Source: CAZGMJ01 sp964649005
GTDB taxonomy: Bacteria; Planctomycetota; Phycisphaerae; Sedimentisphaerales; Anaerobacaceae
Assembly (NCBI GenBank): GCA_964649005.1
Contig: CAZYMD010000108.1
Location: forward strand, 1-17,522
DNA: 17,522 nt
Reading direction: 5' to 3'
The position numbers and the translations under genes are program-made. Numbering within the stretch: position 1 is the stretch's first letter; the number at the start of each line of letters is the position of its first letter. The notes below the pieces were generated by a model. The model did not search any database. It worked only from the letters and a program-made list of their open reading frames with translations, and had not been told where the DNA came from. Positions 16,410-17,522 of this stretch are shown here, one piece after another.

Positions 16410-16699
16410 TTTAAGCTCCTACATTCAAATTGTTGCCAAATCAAAGGACAACACTGCACTTATGGTAGAACTTGCGATTCTAACTGCAAGCCCATTTCTC
16501 CTTACAATTACTTAAATTCCGAACACAATCTAACTTGATGGGAGATACTACGGGAGAATATATGTGCGCAGCACGATACGGTATCACCTTTATAATTGGC
16601 GCCGCTGCGACATTGTGTACATCTATCTTTGTTGCCCATCATTTTCTGCTCCATCATTCTCTGCTACCTGTTACGTAGGCAAAGAATACCATCAATTAC
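16410..16699 (-). other. Long 5' leader of glnN with a short ORF
   Basis: Between the predicted sigma-54 start (about 16699) and the glnN ATG lie about 290 transcribed bases. A 49-codon frame (16657-16508) begins MMEQKMMGNKDRCTQC and contains a second cysteine cluster (SCCAH). It has only a weak ribosome binding site and matches nothing I know. The long leader leaves room for post-transcriptional control, but I recognise no known riboswitch or glutamine aptamer. Confidence 0.35.
16636..16665. repeat. Two-copy 15-base tandem repeat in the glnN leader
   Basis: CCATCATTTTCTGCT (16636-16650) is followed directly by CCATCATTCTCTGCT (16651-16665), 14 of 15 identical. On the transcript strand each copy reads AGCAGARAATGATGG. 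It starts about 35 bases after the predicted transcription start and includes the start codons of the short leader ORF. Confidence 0.6.
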
Positions 16700-16709
16700 A
16701 AGACTATGA

Positions 16710-16725
16710 TGCAACAACCGTGCCA
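16710..16725 (-). promoter_or_regulatory. Sigma-54 (RpoN) promoter for glnN
   Basis: The minus strand reads TGGCACGGTTGTTGCA, matching the sigma-54 consensus TGGCACG-N4-TTGCW at every fixed position, with exact -24/-12 spacing. It faces glnN and lies between the glnB terminator and the glnN start. The predicted transcription start is near 16699. Sigma-54 promoters need an enhancer-binding activator such as NtrC, consistent with induction under nitrogen limitation. Confidence 0.8.
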
Positions 16726-16814
16726 GCCTTGACCAATCTCTCGCATTAACACTTAACGCCTTATATGTCCAGCACTTATTGTCATATTATCATTTTGCAA
16801 CCGAAAAAATTATT

Positions 16815-16828
16815 CTACATTATTGTAG
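16815..16828. promoter_or_regulatory. Candidate upstream activator site
   Basis: CTACA-TTAT-TGTAG (16815-16828) is a perfect short dyad about 120 bases upstream of the predicted sigma-54 start, the usual distance for an enhancer-binding protein. A second small dyad, ACAATTTTGT, lies at 16848-16857. Neither matches the enteric NtrC site, and dyads are common in AT-rich DNA, so this is tentative. Confidence 0.22.
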
Positions 16829-16872
16829 TTCTATTGAAATAAGACTCACAATTTTGTATTTCAGCAAGTTGG

Positions 16873-16906
16873 CAACAAAATGAGCCCCGTCGCATGGACG
16901 GGGCTC
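16873..16906 (-). terminator. Intrinsic terminator of glnB
   Basis: GAGCCCCGTC (16882-16891) and GACGGGGCTC (16897-16906) form a perfect 10-bp GC-rich stem with a 5-base loop. On the minus strand it is followed by ATTTTGTTG, a clear T-rich tract. It lies about 80 bases after the glnB stop and should separate the amt-glnB transcript from glnN. Confidence 0.82.
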
Positions 16907-16988
16907 GCACCCATGCCCAACAGGTGAGCACAGAAAATGATGGCAACTAAGATGTCTTGCCCCCCCACATCCAGTGCCCCAAAGGCTT

Positions 16989-17330
16989 TTAGCCTATTGC
17001 CTTCTTGCCTGTCTCTCCAGTCCTGATACGTATGCATTCCTGAAGATCCATTACGAAGATCTTGCCGTCGCCTATCTGACCCGTCTTCGCCCCCTCGATG
17101 ATCGCATCAATCGTCTTTTGCAAGAATTCTTCGTTGACCGCCACTTCAAGCCTGACCTTCTTCAAGAGGTTTACCTCGAACTTGATACCTCGGTAGCTTT
17201 CGCTGTAACCTTTCTGCTCGCCGCAGCCAAGCGCGTTGGTCACAGACATCTTGTGAACTTCCGCCTTATACAAGGTCTGTTTCACGTCATTCAGTTTGTG
17301 TGGCTGTATAAATGCAACTATGAGTTTCAT
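16989..17330 (-). CDS. glnB: Nitrogen regulatory protein P-II (GlnB/GlnK family)
   Basis: P-II is a trimeric cytoplasmic sensor that binds ATP/ADP and 2-oxoglutarate and controls partners such as the Amt channel. The 113 residues cover the whole family length. The T-loop runs through GCGEQKGYSESYRG (35-48) with Gln39 conserved. The B-loop TGQIGDGKIF (83-92) and C-terminal IRIRTGETG (100-108, Arg101 and Arg103 for ATP) are intact. Position 51, the tyrosine uridylylated in proteobacterial GlnB/GlnK, is Phe (YRGIKFEV), and position 49, the serine phosphorylated in cyanobacteria, is Ile. Covalent control at these sites is therefore not expected. The ATG at 17330 has AAGGAG seven bases upstream. 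It follows amt by 27 bases, the usual glnK-amt partnership but with amt first. It could equally be called glnK. Confidence 0.96.
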   Translation of the reverse strand: MKLIVAFIQPHKLNDVKQTLYKAEVHKMSVTNALGCGEQKGYSESYRGIKFEVNLLKKVRLEVAVNEEFLQKTIDAIIEGAKTGQIGDGKIFVMDLQECIRIRTGETGKKAIG

Positions 17331-17357
17331 TTCCTGGCTCCTTACCAGATGATTGCC

Positions 17358-17522
17358 TTAGGTCGTGCTGAATATCTGGAAACCACCGTAGGCCTCCATC
17401 CCATGCTCGCCGATATCGAGCCCTCGAAGCTCTTCTTCCCGACTCACTCTCAAACCTACAGTCTTATCAATCAGTTTAAATACTATGCCCATGCTCACTA
17501 CCACAAATACAACGGTGCACAG
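17358..17522 (-). CDS. amt: Ammonium transporter, C-terminal end (cut by the window edge)
   Basis: Only the last 54 residues are inside the window; the rest lies to the right. They include part of the final membrane helix (VVFVVVSMGIVFKLID) and the cytoplasmic tail LRVSREEELRGLDIGEHG followed by MEAYGGFQ, a hallmark of Amt/MEP channels. This tail couples the subunits of the trimer and is near where GlnK docks. The stop is TAA at 17360-17358. glnB starts 27 bases further on, so the two are probably co-transcribed. The partial length prevents checking the pore residues. Confidence 0.95.
   Translation of the reverse strand: MCTVVFVVVSMGIVFKLIDKTVGLRVSREEELRGLDIGEHGMEAYGGFQIFSTT

Noticed and set aside
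16424..16438. Second sigma-54-like site (TGGCAACAATTTGAA) just before glnN
   Set aside because: The essential GC of the -12 element is missing, and it would start transcription too close to or inside the gene start.
16636..16665. CRISPR-like repeat
   Set aside because: Only two directly abutting 15-base copies with no spacers and no cas genes; a simple tandem duplication.
16564..16749. Plus-strand frame of 61 codons upstream of glnN
   Set aside because: It covers the sigma-54 promoter and glnN leader on the opposite strand and has no recognisable protein features.

Overview
The window looks like a fragment of a draft or metagenome-assembled chromosome from a planctomycete-like bacterium, probably near Phycisphaerae. 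This rests on my memory of protein families (a type III glutamine synthetase, and a GspG-like protein of a kind common in that group), not on a database search. A run of exactly 100 N inside carA marks a scaffold gap.

Layout. The left 1.4 kb is AT-rich: a broken C-terminal gene remnant (2-300, +) and a membrane-anchored pseudopilin-like protein (520-1380, +). Next comes guaA (GMP synthase, 1657-3198, +), which converges on a long block of minus-strand genes. Read in their own direction these are amt (C-terminal end only, 17522-17358), glnB/PII (17330-16989), a strong intrinsic terminator, glnN/GSIII (16409-14310), a hairpin-rich spacer, gltB (13624-9068), gltD (9075-7651), carB (7587-4378) and carA (4369-3404).

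How the genes work together. The minus-strand block follows nitrogen from the membrane into metabolism. Amt imports ammonium and PII senses nitrogen and energy status, probably gating Amt. GSIII makes glutamine, and NADPH-GOGAT (GltB plus GltD) turns glutamine and 2-oxoglutarate into glutamate. Carbamoyl-phosphate synthase (CarB plus CarA) spends glutamine on carbamoyl phosphate for arginine and pyrimidines. GuaA, across the convergent junction, is another glutamine amidotransferase. gltB and gltD overlap by 8 bases, and carB and carA are 8 bases apart, so gltB-gltD-carB-carA is probably one operon.

Regulation. A sigma-54 promoter matching the consensus at every fixed position lies upstream of glnN, giving a predicted leader of about 290 bases. 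Two sigma-70-like promoters and a pair of mutually exclusive hairpins precede gltB. A possible arginine-rich leader peptide precedes carB. PII has Phe at position 51 in place of the usual uridylylated Tyr.

The coding content is well-known central nitrogen metabolism, and I see no clearly new enzymatic system. The signals most worth a second look are regulatory and non-coding: the glnN leader, the tandem hairpins after glnN, the switch-like gltB leader and the short ORF before carB.
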